Shown: positions 8,515-17,126, counted from the stretch's first letter. The stretch: 64,000 nucleotides of DNA from Marivita sp. XM-24bin2 (GCA_003149565.1 QCWH01000007.1:33779-97778), one strand, 5' to 3'. A program made the numbers and translations. The notes: generated by a model from the sequence alone, not told the origin.

Positions 8515-9648
8515 ATGACCGAAAACGTCAAGATCAACCGAGGTTTGAAGGGTGTCTATTTCGAACGTTCGGGCGTGAGCGATATCGACGGGGCCGCTGG
8601 GACTCTGCATTACCGAGGGTATTCGATTCACGATCTGGCAACACACGCGACCTTCGAAGAGGTCTGCCATCTGCTGATAAAAGGTGAGTTGCCCACGGCG
8701 AAGGAACTCAATGCTTTCGACGCCGAGTTGCGCGCGGCGCGGTCCGTGCCGGATGCGGTTCTGGACATCATTCGCGTTTGCAAGGACGGGCACCCGATGG
8801 ATGTGCTGCGCACGGCGGTGTCTGCGTTGGCCGCGTTGGAGCCGGACAGCCTTGCGACCGGGGAAGAGGCGTTTCTGCGGAACGGTATGCGCCTGACCGC
8901 TCAGCTCCCTACACTGGTCGCCGCGCATGAAGCGATCCGTAACGGGCGCGATCCGGTTGCTCCGGATGACAGTCTAAGCCATGCCGCCAACTGGCTCTGG
9001 ATGCTCAAGGGAGAGAAGCCGTCCGAGGACGCGGCCCGTCTGGCTGATGTGGATTTCGTCCTGCATGCAGAACACGGCGCCAATGCGTCGAGTTTTGCCG
9101 CGCGGGTGACGGTCGGGACCGAGGCGAACCTGCACGGTGCCATCGTGACCGCACTCAGCACCTTGGCAGGTCCCGCGCATGGCGGCGCGGCGGAAGACGT
9201 GATGAAGATGGTCAAGGAGATCGGTACGCCCGACAAGGCGGCGGAGTATGTGAAGGCCAAGCGCGCCAATCGCGAGGCAGTGACGGGCTTCGGCCACCGC
9301 GTTTACCGCGCCGAAGACCCCCGCGCGCGCCACATGCGCGAAGGTGTGCGCAAGCTGGGCGAAGAGATGGGCGCGCCCGAATGGTACGAGATTCTGCAAG
9401 CGGTCGTAGAGGCGATGAAGCCCTACAGCCGCCACGGTCTGAATGTGAACGTGGATTTCTATTCCGGCGTGATCTACCAGCTTCACGGCATCCCGATGGA
9501 TCTTTACGTTCCGATCTTTGCCATCGGCCGGATGCCGGGTTGGGTGATCCAGTGCATAGAACAGCAGCGCGGCAATATCCTGATCCGTCCGCTCACGCTC
9601 TACAACGGGCCGGAGCCGCGGGATTGGGTGCCGCTTGACGCACGATGA
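8515..9648 (+). CDS. citrate synthase, short type (citrate/2-methylcitrate synthase)
   Basis: The 377-residue protein belongs to the short citrate synthase group that includes 2-methylcitrate synthases. It condenses acetyl-CoA, or propionyl-CoA, with oxaloacetate. Catalytic regions are clear: LHAEHGANAS with the first catalytic His, the AGPAHGGA loop, GFGHRVYRAEDPRA, and NVDFYSG with the catalytic Asp. The ATG at 8515 follows AAAGGAG and begins MTENVKINRGL, the normal family N-terminus. Its position beside pta and ackA suggests it draws acetyl-CoA from sulfonate carbon into the TCA cycle, which is inference. Whether acetyl- or propionyl-CoA is preferred cannot be told by eye. Confidence 0.9.
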   Translation: MTENVKINRGLKGVYFERSGVSDIDGAAGTLHYRGYSIHDLATHATFEEVCHLLIKGELPTAKELNAFDAELRAARSVPDAVLDIIRVCKDGHPMDVLRTAVSALAALEPDSLATGEEAFLRNGMRLTAQLPTLVAAHEAIRNGRDPVAPDDSLSHAANWLWMLKGEKPSEDAARLADVDFVLHAEHGANASSFAARVTVGTEANLHGAIVTALSTLAGPAHGGAAEDVMKMVKEIGTPDKAAEYVKAKRANREAVTGFGHRVYRAEDPRARHMREGVRKLGEEMGAPEWYEILQAVVEAMKPYSRHGLNVNVDFYSGVIYQLHGIPMDLYVPIFAIGRMPGWVIQCIEQQRGNILIRPLTLYNGPEPRDWVPLDAR

Positions 9649-9757
9649 GATGGAAATGTAAGCGCTTGCATAATCCGCCTTTACCATCGGCGCAGAAACG
9701 TAAACACTGTTGCCAATTCTGACCGGGGCGACACCCGGCGGATCAGGGAGAATTGAT

Positions 9758-12586
9758 ATGGGCCACGTCCAGCCAGAGCTGAACCTGTCACCGAAAGTCT
9801 CGGACGAGGTGCGCAAAACCACGTGCTACATGTGCGCCTGCCGCTGCGGGATCAACGTGCACATGAAGGACGGCAAGGTCGCCTATATCGAAGGCAACCG
9901 CGATCATCCGGTGAACCGCGGCGTGCTCTGCGCGAAGGGCAGCGCGGGTATCATGCAGCACAACGCGCCATCACGCCTGCGTGCGCCGTTGAAGCGCGTA
10001 GGCCCGCGCGGGTCGGGTGAGTTCGAAGAGATCTCGTGGGACGAAGCGCTTGAGATTGCCACAGGATGGCTCAAGCCTTTGCGGGCCGAAGCACCCGAAA
10101 AGCTGGCGTTCTTCACCGGGCGCGACCAGTCGCAATCCTTCACCAGCTTCTGGGCGCAGAATTTCGGCACGCCCAACTACGCCGCGCATGGCGGGTTCTG
10201 TTCGGTCAATATGGCCGCTGCTGGCATCTACACGATGGGCGGCGCGTTCTGGGAGTTCGGTCAGCCCGACTGGGATCACACCAAGCTCTTCATGCTCTTC
10301 GGCGTGGCCGAAGACCATGACAGCAACCCGATCAAGATGGGCCTTGGCAAGATCAAGGCGCGCGGGGCCAAGGTGATCGGTGTCAACCCGATCCGCACCG
10401 GTTACAATGCTATTGCCGATGACTGGGTCGGGATCACGCCGGGCACGGATGGCCTGTTCATCCTCGCGCTGGTGCATGAATTGATGAAGGCCGGGAAGAT
10501 CGACCTCGACTACCTTGCCCGCTACACCAACGCGCCTGTCCTCGTGAACGGCGACACGAAATCGCCGGAACACGGTCTGTTCCTCAAGGACGACAACGGC
10601 AAGCCGCTGGTCATGGATCGTGTGACCGGCAAGCTGACCCCGTTCGATCAGCCCGGCGTCAGACCCGATCTGAGCGCGAGTTACCGCCACGCAGGCATCA
10701 CACACAAGACGGTGATGCATCTGATGGCCGAGCGCTATCTTGATCCGCAATTCGCGCCCGAAGCTGTGGCTGAAACCTGCGGGGTGTCCGCCACAAAGAT
10801 CAAGCGTATCGCGGCCGAGATTGCCCGCGTCGCCTTTGACGAAGCCATCGAGATCGACCAGTCCTGGACCGATTTCCGGGGCGAAAAGCATGACAAGATG
10901 ATCGGTCGCCCGGTCAGCTTCCACGCCATGCGCGGGATCAGCGCCCATTCCAACGGCTTCCAGACCTGCCGCGCGCTGCATGTGCTGCAAATCCTGCTGG
11001 GGTCTGTCGAAACACCCGGTGGCTTCCGGTTCAAACCGCCTTACCCGAAGCCCGCAACTGCGCATCCAAAGCCGCATTGCAAGGTGACACCGGGCAAGCC
11101 GCTGGATGGCCCGCATCTTGGCTTTGTGCATGGTCCGGATGACCTCTGCCTCAAGGAAGACGGCACCCCCGCCCGCATCGACAAGGCGTTCACTTGGGAA
11201 AACCCGATGAGCGCCCATGGCCTGATGCACATGGTCATCTCGAACGCCTATGCCGGTGACCCCTACAAGATCGACACGCTGTTCATGTACATGGCGAACA
11301 TGTCGTGGAACTCGACGATGAACACGTCTGGCGTGATGAAGATGCTGACGGACACGGACGAGAACGGCGACTACGTGATCCCGCGCATCATCTATTCCGA
11401 TGCCTATTCATCCGAGATGGTCGCCTATGCCGACCTGATCCTGCCCGACACGACCTACCTTGAACGACACGACTGTATCTCACTCCTCGACCGTCCGATC
11501 TGCGAGGCGGACGCGGCGGCGGATGCGATCCGTTGGCCGGTGGTCGAACCCGACCGCGATGTGCGCGGGTTCCAGTCTGTGCTGTGCGAATTGGGTGCAA
11601 AGCTCGATCTGCCCGGTTTCGTGAACGAGGACGGCAGCCAAAAATACGCGGATTACGCCGACTACATCACCCACCATCAGCGCCGTCCCGGTGTTGGCCC
11701 GCTGGCGGGATGGCGTATGGGCGAAGACGGTCTGACTGGCGGGCGCGGGGACGTCAATGAGGCACAGATCGACAGCTACATCGCCAATGGCGGCTTCTGG
11801 ATGGCGCATGTCCCGGAGGAAGCGCTGTATTATAAACCGTGGAACAAGGCCTATCAGGACTGGGCGGTGGAAATCGGCCTCTACGATGCGGCCGCGCCCT
11901 ATATCTTCCAGCTTTACGTCGAGCCGATGCGCAAGTTCCAACTGGCCGCCGAAGGGCATGGCGATCGGCAACCGCCGGATCACCTGCGCGCGCGGATCAA
12001 GGAAACGCTCGATCCGCTGCCGATCTGGTACGCCCCGTTCGAGGACAGCCGTGTCGATACCGAGGAATTCGCAATCCACGCTCTGACCCAGCGGCCTATG
12101 GCAATGTACCATTCTTGGGGCACCCAGAACGCGTGGCTGCGCCAGATCCACGGCCGCAACCCGCTCTACCTGCCGACCAAGCTTTGGGAAAAGCACGGCT
12201 TCAAGACAGGTGACTGGGCCAAGGTGACCTCGGCGCATGGGGACATCACCGTGCCCGTGGCCCACATGGCGGCGCTGAACGAAAACACCGTCTGGACGTG
12301 GAACGCCATTGGCAAACGCAAAGGTGCGTGGGCCTTGGACAAGGATGCGCCCGAAGCAACCAAGGGCTTTCTGCTCAACCACCTGATCCACGAACTGCTG
12401 CCGCCCAAAGGCGACGGTCTACGCTGGGCGAACTCTGATCCGATCACCGGGCAGGCAGCGTGGTTCGATCTGCGGGTGAAGATCGAAAAGGTCGATGGGC
12501 CTTCGGAATCCCATCCTGTGTTCGATGAACTGAAATCGCCTGTTGGCAAAGGACCAGATGAACTGCGCTGGAAGGTGGAACCATGA
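9758..12586 (+). CDS. soeA: sulfite dehydrogenase molybdopterin subunit
   Basis: This 942-residue enzyme of the DMSO-reductase superfamily is best read as SoeA, the catalytic subunit of the cytoplasmic-facing sulfite dehydrogenase. It starts after CAGGGAG and has no Tat signal. An N-terminal [4Fe-4S] site is formed by C23, C26, C30 and C58. The GGFCSVN segment (C148) offers the probable Mo-ligand Cys, and a C-terminal molydop-binding domain follows. The context decides the name: xsc lies upstream and an FeS subunit with four clusters plus an NrfD/DmsC-type anchor lie downstream, the soeABC order. It oxidises sulfite to sulfate and passes electrons to quinone. A formate dehydrogenase or another DMSO-reductase-type enzyme is a less likely alternative. 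Confidence 0.88.
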   Translation: MGHVQPELNLSPKVSDEVRKTTCYMCACRCGINVHMKDGKVAYIEGNRDHPVNRGVLCAKGSAGIMQHNAPSRLRAPLKRVGPRGSGEFEEISWDEALEIATGWLKPLRAEAPEKLAFFTGRDQSQSFTSFWAQNFGTPNYAAHGGFCSVNMAAAGIYTMGGAFWEFGQPDWDHTKLFMLFGVAEDHDSNPIKMGLGKIKARGAKVIGVNPIRTGYNAIADDWVGITPGTDGLFILALVHELMKAGKIDLDYLARYTNAPVLVNGDTKSPEHGLFLKDDNGKPLVMDRVTGKLTPFDQPGVRPDLSASYRHAGITHKTVMHLMAERYLDPQFAPEAVAETCGVSATKIKRIAAEIARVAFDEAIEIDQSWTDFRGEKHDKMIGRPVSFHAMRGISAHSNGFQTCRALHVLQILLGSVETPGGFRFKPPYPKPATAHPKPHCKVTPGKPLDGPHLGFVHGPDDLCLKEDGTPARIDKAFTWENPMSAHGLMHMVISNAYAGDPYKIDTLFMYMANMSWNSTMNTSGVMKMLTDTDENGDYVIPRIIYSDAYSSEMVAYADLILPDTTYLERHDCISLLDRPICEADAAADAIRWPVVEPDRDVRGFQSVLCELGAKLDLPGFVNEDGSQKYADYADYITHHQRRPGVGPLAGWRMGEDGLTGGRGDVNEAQIDSYIANGGFWMAHVPEEALYYKPWNKAYQDWAVEIGLYDAAAPYIFQLYVEPMRKFQLAAEGHGDRQPPDHLRARIKETLDPLPIWYAPFEDSRVDTEEFAIHALTQRPMAMYHSWGTQNAWLRQIHGRNPLYLPTKLWEKHGFKTGDWAKVTSAHGDITVPVAHMAALNENTVWTWNAIGKRKGAWALDKDAPEATKGFLLNHLIHELLPPKGDGLRWANSDPITGQAAWFDLRVKIEKVDGPSESHPVFDELKSPVGKGPDELRWKVEP

Positions 12587-12747
12587 GCGCTGCTGTGAAA
12601 GCCACGCTGCTGGTCATCGCGGTTGTGCTGATTGGCATGGCCGGATCGTTCATCTGGTTCGTCGCAACCTGGGACAAAGAGGCGGAACAGCCGATCGGGT
12701 TTGCGCCAGCATCCACCATCACGATCACGGAGGACCGCACAGCATGA
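12583..12747 (+). CDS. 54-residue single-span membrane protein between soeA and soeB
   Basis: A small gene sits between soeA and soeB, overlapping each by four bases (ATGA at both junctions), which indicates translational coupling. The product has one hydrophobic span (residues ~8-29, TLLVIAVVLIGMAGSFIWFV) followed by a short acidic soluble tail. I do not recognise a family. Its placement suggests a small assembly or structural component of the SoeABC complex, comparable to tiny subunits of other respiratory complexes. That is inference. The strict double overlap and good codon use argue that it is a real gene. Confidence 0.82.
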   Translation: MSAAVKATLLVIAVVLIGMAGSFIWFVATWDKEAEQPIGFAPASTITITEDRTA

Positions 12748-13493
12748 CGCAGCTTCCCGAAAAGACAGACCGCAAGATGGGTCTGGTGATCGACCTCGAC
12801 ACCTGTGTCGGGTGCCATGCCTGCGTCGTATCCTGCAAAGGCTGGAACACCGAAAACTACGGCGCGCCGCTATCCGACCAGGACCCTTACGGCGCGGATC
12901 CGTCTGGCACGTTCCTCAACCGGGTTCATTCCTACGAGGTCCAACCCGAAAGCGGACCGGCGCAGCTCATCCATTTCCCAAAATCCTGCCTGCATTGCGA
13001 AGACGCGCCCTGCGTGACCGTCTGCCCGACCGGGGCCAGCTATAAGCGCACCGAGGATGGGATCGTTCTGGTGAACGAGAAAGACTGCATTGGCTGTGGT
13101 CTTTGCGCCTGGGCCTGTCCCTATGGCGCGCGCGAGTTGGACAAGGCCGAAGGGGTGATGAAGAAATGCACCCTTTGCGTGGACCGCATTTATAACGAGA
13201 ACCTGCCCGAAGAAGACCGCGTGCCCGCCTGTGTGCGCACCTGCCCCTCCAATGCCCGTCACTTCGGTGATCTGGGCGACCCCGACAGCGACGTCAGCCA
13301 ATTGGTCGCCGAACGCGGCGGGATGGATCTGATGCCGGAACAGGGCACCAAGCCCGTCAACAAGTACCTGCCGCCGCGTCCCAAGGACCGGCTGAACGAA
13401 GAAATCGACATCCTCGCCCCGCTGCTCGCCCCGGTTGCCGAAGAACCGAAAGGTTTTCTTGGTTGGCTCGATAAAAAGCTGGAGAAACTCTGA
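12744..13493 (+). CDS. soeB: sulfite dehydrogenase iron-sulfur subunit
   Basis: The 249-residue protein carries four [4Fe-4S] cluster motifs of the DmsB/NrfC family: CVGCHACVVSC near residue 20, CLHCEDAPCVTVCP, CIGCGLCAWACP, and CTLC paired with CVRTCP. It would pass electrons from the molybdenum subunit to the membrane anchor. The start overlaps the small membrane-protein gene by four bases, and its stop overlaps the soeC start by one base (TGATG), so the block is a tightly coupled operon. It has no signal peptide, which fits a cytoplasmic SoeAB module. Confidence 0.93.
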   Translation: MTQLPEKTDRKMGLVIDLDTCVGCHACVVSCKGWNTENYGAPLSDQDPYGADPSGTFLNRVHSYEVQPESGPAQLIHFPKSCLHCEDAPCVTVCPTGASYKRTEDGIVLVNEKDCIGCGLCAWACPYGARELDKAEGVMKKCTLCVDRIYNENLPEEDRVPACVRTCPSNARHFGDLGDPDSDVSQLVAERGGMDLMPEQGTKPVNKYLPPRPKDRLNEEIDILAPLLAPVAEEPKGFLGWLDKKLEKL

Positions 13494-14365
13494 TGCACCC
13501 GGCCCCGTCTATCATCGCATTTAGCACCTTCTCCGGTCTGGGCCTGGGCCTCCTGTTTTGGCTCGGTGTCGACAACACTGCGCCCACAGGTTGGGTCGCC
13601 TTTGCGTTCTTTGCCATTGCCTATATTCTTGCCGTAGGTGGTCTGATTTCCTCGACCTTCCACCTCGGTCGCCCGGAACGCGCTGTCAAAGCGTTTACGC
13701 AATGGCAGACCAGTTGGCTGAGCCGGGAAGCCTGGAGCGCTGTCGCCGCCTTGGTGATCATGGGGCTCTACGGGTTCTTTCTCGTCTTCTTTGAGAGGCA
13801 GATCGCTGTACTGGGCTGGATCGGAGCGTTCTTCAGCCTGTTGACCGTCTACACCACCTCGATGATCTACGCGCAACTCAAGACGGTACCACGCTGGAAT
13901 ACGATCCTGACATCCGTCCTGTTTGTGTCCCTGTCTATAGCCGGAGGGGCGCTGATCTCGGGTCGAGTGACCATCGGTCTGATCTTCTTGCTGGTCGCAG
14001 GCGGGATTCAGGCGATCTGGTGGAAAACGGGCGACGCGCGTTTCAAGCAAAGTGGAACCGACCTGAAATCAGCGACGGGTCTTGGAAAGATCGGCGAGGT
14101 GCGCGCATTTGAGCCGCCGCATACCGGCACCAACTATCTGCTGAACGAAATGGTCTATACCGTGGGGCGCAAACACGCGCAAAAGCTGCGGATGATTTCG
14201 TTTCTGCTGATGCTGGTTGTTCCGGTGTTCCTGCTGCTCTTGCCCTATCCGCATGTTTTCGGCGTGCTGGCCCTTATCAGCCACATCGCTGGAGTGTTGG
14301 TGTCGCGCTGGCTCTTTTTTGCCGAAGCCGAGCATGTCGTCGGCCTCTACTACGGCATGCGCTGA
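13493..14365 (+). CDS. soeC: sulfite dehydrogenase membrane anchor (DmsC/NrfD type)
   Basis: The protein has 290 residues with about eight hydrophobic helices and resembles the DmsC anchor family. It begins HPAPSIIAFSTFSGLGLG and has the typical STFHLGRPERA stretch after the second helix. It would fix the SoeAB module to the inner membrane and deliver electrons to the quinone pool. The start is one base inside the soeB stop. The gene ends in a stem-loop at 14381-14401, then the convergent DUF1523 gene. Confidence 0.92.
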   Translation: MHPAPSIIAFSTFSGLGLGLLFWLGVDNTAPTGWVAFAFFAIAYILAVGGLISSTFHLGRPERAVKAFTQWQTSWLSREAWSAVAALVIMGLYGFFLVFFERQIAVLGWIGAFFSLLTVYTTSMIYAQLKTVPRWNTILTSVLFVSLSIAGGALISGRVTIGLIFLLVAGGIQAIWWKTGDARFKQSGTDLKSATGLGKIGEVRAFEPPHTGTNYLLNEMVYTVGRKHAQKLRMISFLLMLVVPVFLLLLPYPHVFGVLALISHIAGVLVSRWLFFAEAEHVVGLYYGMR

Positions 14366-14380
14366 CCGACCGGGTCGCGT

Positions 14381-14401
14381 GCTCCCGGTCTGACCGGGAG
14401 C
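14381..14401. terminator. stem-loop between convergent soeC and DUF1523 gene
   Basis: GCTCCCGGTC and GACCGGGAGC form a perfect ten-base inverted repeat with almost no spacer. It lies in the 43-base gap between convergent genes. No T-run follows on either strand, so if it is a terminator it is a bidirectional, GC-only type. Confidence 0.55.
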
Positions 14402-14408
14402 GCCAAAG

Positions 14409-15053
14409 TTACTTCGACTTCCAGCTACCCAGCCACCGGCGGAACCCGCTGCGGCGGCGCGCGAAGCCATCGCCAACCGATTCAAATCCTTCTTCCACAT
14501 CCTCAAGAACCGGATCGATCCGTGCGATGCGGAACCGCCGCCAACGCACCCAGATCGCCCAGAAGAGCGCGGCAAGCGTTGTCAGGATGATGATATTGAC
14601 CCAAGGAATGATCCGTACATCCGGGCCGTCCACGGGCCGCACGCTGATCGCGTTGGGAAAGATCGTGAGGAACTCGTTGCGCCAGCCATAATGCTTGATC
14701 ACCACCCATTGCGGGTCCGCCGCCGTGCTGCGGAGATCCGCTGCCTCGGCCTGAAGGTTCGACGTGTCGAACTTGAAATAGGGCGGCCAGCCCCAACCCG
14801 TGTCCTCGTTCCGGTAGACCATCACGTCACCATCGTCGAGAACGCCCGAGATGAAGAAAACGTCCCGGTTCGGCAGGCTGCCATCACTGCCCACATCCGC
14901 CGAAGCCCAGAACCAGCGGTTCTCGCCGGGATCGATCCGGCGCACCTCGGTATCGGTGATCCGTGCCACGTCATGCTGCGGCAGCGTGTAATGCAGGAAC
15001 GAACCGAACAGCACCCAGAAGGTCAGGATGAAGGCCCATTTGATATACCCCAC
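14409..15053 (-). CDS. DUF1523 family membrane protein
   Basis: This 214-residue protein has an N-terminal membrane helix (YIKWAFILTFWVLFGSFL), a periplasmic domain of about 125 residues and a second helix near residues 150-172, then a basic cytoplasmic tail. The order LPQHDVARITDTEVRRID, RNEDTGWGWPPYFKFD and the Trp/Tyr-rich W-V-V-I-K-H-Y-G-W-R segment are what I know as the DUF1523 family, common in Rhodobacteraceae and of unknown function. The start is GTG at 15053, preceded by GAGGGG. It is the last gene of the nine-gene minus-strand block, 12 bases after the previous gene. Confidence 0.85.
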   Translation of the reverse strand: MGYIKWAFILTFWVLFGSFLHYTLPQHDVARITDTEVRRIDPGENRWFWASADVGSDGSLPNRDVFFISGVLDDGDVMVYRNEDTGWGWPPYFKFDTSNLQAEAADLRSTAADPQWVVIKHYGWRNEFLTIFPNAISVRPVDGPDVRIIPWVNIIILTTLAALFWAIWVRWRRFRIARIDPVLEDVEEGFESVGDGFARRRSGFRRWLGSWKSK

Positions 15054-15065
15054 GGCGTCGTCCCC

Positions 15066-15332
15066 TCAGTGGAAATTCGTCAAGTAGATGATGACAGAGA
15101 TAACCGTCAGCGGCACGATATACACCCCCAGAATGAGCTTTCTCCGCAGTGACACGTCGTAGTCACGCAAACCTGCCTCAACAAAGGCCTCCCGGTCGCC
15201 TTGCTGGATCTCTTCGTCCCATTCCTTCTCAAGCTTGTCGCGCCGCACTGCGCGCGAATAGAGCGAGAGGCAGATATAGACCACGCTCAGGACCAGAAAA
15301 CCGATCACCAGCAACCGACCAAGTGCAAACAT
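15066..15332 (-). CDS. small two-helix membrane protein
   Basis: The 88-residue product has hydrophobic helices at residues ~5-24 and ~66-85, joined by a charged stretch (SRAVRRDKLEKEWDEEIQQGDREAFVEAG, shown here only by its composition of alternating acidic and basic residues). The ATG follows CGGAGGTAGGGT, a strong ribosome site. It is 3 bases from the upstream 444-residue gene and 12 from the DUF1523 gene, so it belongs to the same transcript. I do not recognise a functional family; similar proteins occur beside DUF1523 in related genomes as I recall them, without assigned role. Confidence 0.82.
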   Translation of the reverse strand: MFALGRLLVIGFLVLSVVYICLSLYSRAVRRDKLEKEWDEEIQQGDREAFVEAGLRDYDVSLRRKLILGVYIVPLTVISVIIYLTNFH

Positions 15333-15335
15333 ACC

Positions 15336-16670
15336 CTACCTCCGAACCGCGCCCCAGGGGCCGACGCGTGTGATGATATCCTCGCGCACAGGCGCCGGCT
15401 CTTCAAGCGGCGCGTCATGGCCGAACAAGGCCTCCCGCGCCCCCGCCTTGTCGGCCACGTATTCGCGGGTCAGGAAATCGACCACATAGGCGCGCTTCGT
15501 GTCAGTCCAGCCGCGATAGGCGGCGTAGAACGCCTCCTTCTGGCAGATGTAAAGCTGCCGGATATCCTTGGGCGACAGTTCCGACAGCAGCATGTTCACC
15601 AGTGTCGCATCCTGGGTGTCACTGGCCCGCAGCGTGTAGAAATACGCCGGGTTGTCGCTTGCGATCCGGGGCCATTTGGCACCGCCATCCGCCCATTGCA
15701 CCAGCTGGTTGAGCGCGTGCCACTCCGGCGGGAGCCGGTCCGAATACCGTCGCGCCAGCCCGCGGATGTCCCGCCGAGTTGCACCGGTCAGGTCGATCTC
15801 CGCCTCCTGCGCGATATCCACAACGATGAAATCCATCTTTTGCCGCAGAATGGCCGAGGCATCGATCCCCCGCGCCTTGACGATGGGTTCCACCAACCCG
15901 TTCAGGTCGAGAAACTTCGCCACCTTGTTCCGCTGTTGCAGGCTGAACGTATGGGCAATCGGCATTCCCGGCACGACATGACCTGCACAGATCGCCGCCG
16001 GGTGCTCCACCTGCCGAAACACATAGATCCCGCCGAAATGGCTGGTGTGGAAGTTCTCCTGCTTGAACTCCATCTGTTTGAGCCGCACCGGATTGCGCAC
16101 CACATCACCCGTGCGTTTCGCCAGGGTGATCATGTCCGCGATCAGCACATCATCGTACCAGCCGTCCGGTTCTGTCTTGAACCGATCCACCAACGCGCCC
16201 AGCTTTTCCGCATCGCGCACCGTGCCGCTCGTCGTGTCCGCCTCGATCCGGATGGTGTGAATGTCGAACAGCCGCTCGGGGTTGGACACGTCAAACACCG
16301 TATTCACCAACTCCCCCGCCACCGCATCCTTGGCAGTCAGCGCGAAGAGCTGGCTCTCATTCGCCTTGATGAACTGCCGTAGAATATCCCGCGAGGTCGA
16401 GAATTTCGCATCCAAGAGCGGCGCCGTCTTCTGCTGCGTCGTCAGCAGAATGAACTGCCGGTTCACCCCGTTGTGGTTGAGGTAAAGCGGATCGTCCAAC
16501 TCATCCCCCACCTCGGGCGAGAAGCCGGAGATGTCGATGTGGAAATCCGTCAGGGCCGTGGTCTTGCCTGTGAGGTGCTTGAGCGCCCGGTTATACCGCT
16601 CCACCAGCGCCGGCGAGGCGACATGGATCAGGTTGCCGAACATCAGGCCGGATTGGATGAGGCGGTTCAT
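15336..16670 (-). CDS. conserved protein of unknown function, 444 aa
   Basis: The protein is soluble by inspection, with no signal peptide and no clear membrane helix. It is rich in His and aromatic residues, for example LTDFHIDISGFSPEVGDEL near residues 40-58 and F-H-T-S-H-F-G-G-I-Y near the middle. It looks like one of the uncharacterised DUF families restricted to Rhodobacterales (I associate it with DUF6638, unverified). No catalytic motif was identified. Its start overlaps the stop of the upstream small membrane-protein gene by four bases, and the next gene starts 3 bases after its stop, so it is firmly inside the nine-gene block. Confidence 0.85.
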   Translation of the reverse strand: MNRLIQSGLMFGNLIHVASPALVERYNRALKHLTGKTTALTDFHIDISGFSPEVGDELDDPLYLNHNGVNRQFILLTTQQKTAPLLDAKFSTSRDILRQFIKANESQLFALTAKDAVAGELVNTVFDVSNPERLFDIHTIRIEADTTSGTVRDAEKLGALVDRFKTEPDGWYDDVLIADMITLAKRTGDVVRNPVRLKQMEFKQENFHTSHFGGIYVFRQVEHPAAICAGHVVPGMPIAHTFSLQQRNKVAKFLDLNGLVEPIVKARGIDASAILRQKMDFIVVDIAQEAEIDLTGATRRDIRGLARRYSDRLPPEWHALNQLVQWADGGAKWPRIASDNPAYFYTLRASDTQDATLVNMLLSELSPKDIRQLYICQKEAFYAAYRGWTDTKRAYVVDFLTREYVADKAGAREALFGHDAPLEEPAPVREDIITRVGPWGAVRR

Positions 16671-16996
16671 GGATCTACTCCACTCCTGTAACGTGCGAAC
16701 GCTTGGCGATAGATGCCGTATGCGAGGCCTGCGATTACAGGCAAACCTCCTGCCAAGACGCTTAAACCCTGAGACGTGTTCATCAGTTGGTTAAGAAACC
16801 CGGCAGGCAAAAGAACGAGAGATATCGCCAGATACACCGCCCAAGCGACAAAGGCAGAGATGCTCCACCAGAAAACAAAACGAATGAAGATCAACGCGCC
16901 ATCAGGCACAGGCAGGCTGCGGAAAACACTCCAACATACGAAGAGCGTCCCCAAGGATGCCCAAGCGACAGATGCGATGATAACCCCAACAGTCAT
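16667..16996 (-). CDS. small polytopic membrane protein
   Basis: This 109-residue protein has three hydrophobic segments (about residues 2-24, 36-65 and 78-95) and ends in a basic tail. It begins MTVGVIIASVAWASLG. I recognise no family. Its stop overlaps the start of the 444-residue gene by four bases, indicating coupled translation. A strong GC-rich inverted repeat (17028-17100) lies just upstream, so the gene may head a second transcriptional sub-unit of the block. Confidence 0.75.
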   Translation of the reverse strand: MTVGVIIASVAWASLGTLFVCWSVFRSLPVPDGALIFIRFVFWWSISAFVAWAVYLAISLVLLPAGFLNQLMNTSQGLSVLAGGLPVIAGLAYGIYRQAFARYRSGVDP

Positions 16997-17027
16997 TTGA
17001 TGCCTTTACCACACAGCAAAAAGCGAT

Positions 17028-17100
17028 GCGCCCGACCCGAGCGTGGGTGCGGAACGCGCCCGCCCTGGGGGGCGGGTCGGGCGCGTCGCGGCTTCGCCGC
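17028..17100. repeat. nested GC-rich inverted repeats inside the operon
   Basis: An 11-base arm GCGCCCGACCC (17028-17038) is repeated inverted at 17074-17084. Nested within it, CCCGCCC (17059-17065) pairs with GGGCGGG (17070-17076), so the two hairpins are alternatives. A third stem, GCGGC-TTC-GCCGC, follows at 17088-17100. The element fills the only sizeable gap (16997-17126) in the block. It may be an intra-operon terminator, an mRNA-stability element or a REP-like sequence. Confidence 0.75.
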
Positions 17101-17126
17101 TAATTCACTACTATGTTTCCGTTGTA

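Noticed and set aside
9758..14365. Formate dehydrogenase or DMSO reductase operon
   Set aside because: The anchor type, absence of a Tat signal and proximity to xsc fit SoeABC better. Biochemistry would be needed to exclude the others completely.
15201..16382. Long plus-strand open frame (393 codons) in the 444-aa unknown gene
   Set aside because: Arg/His/Pro-rich shadow of the minus-strand coding frame; the minus frame has normal composition and four-base junctions.
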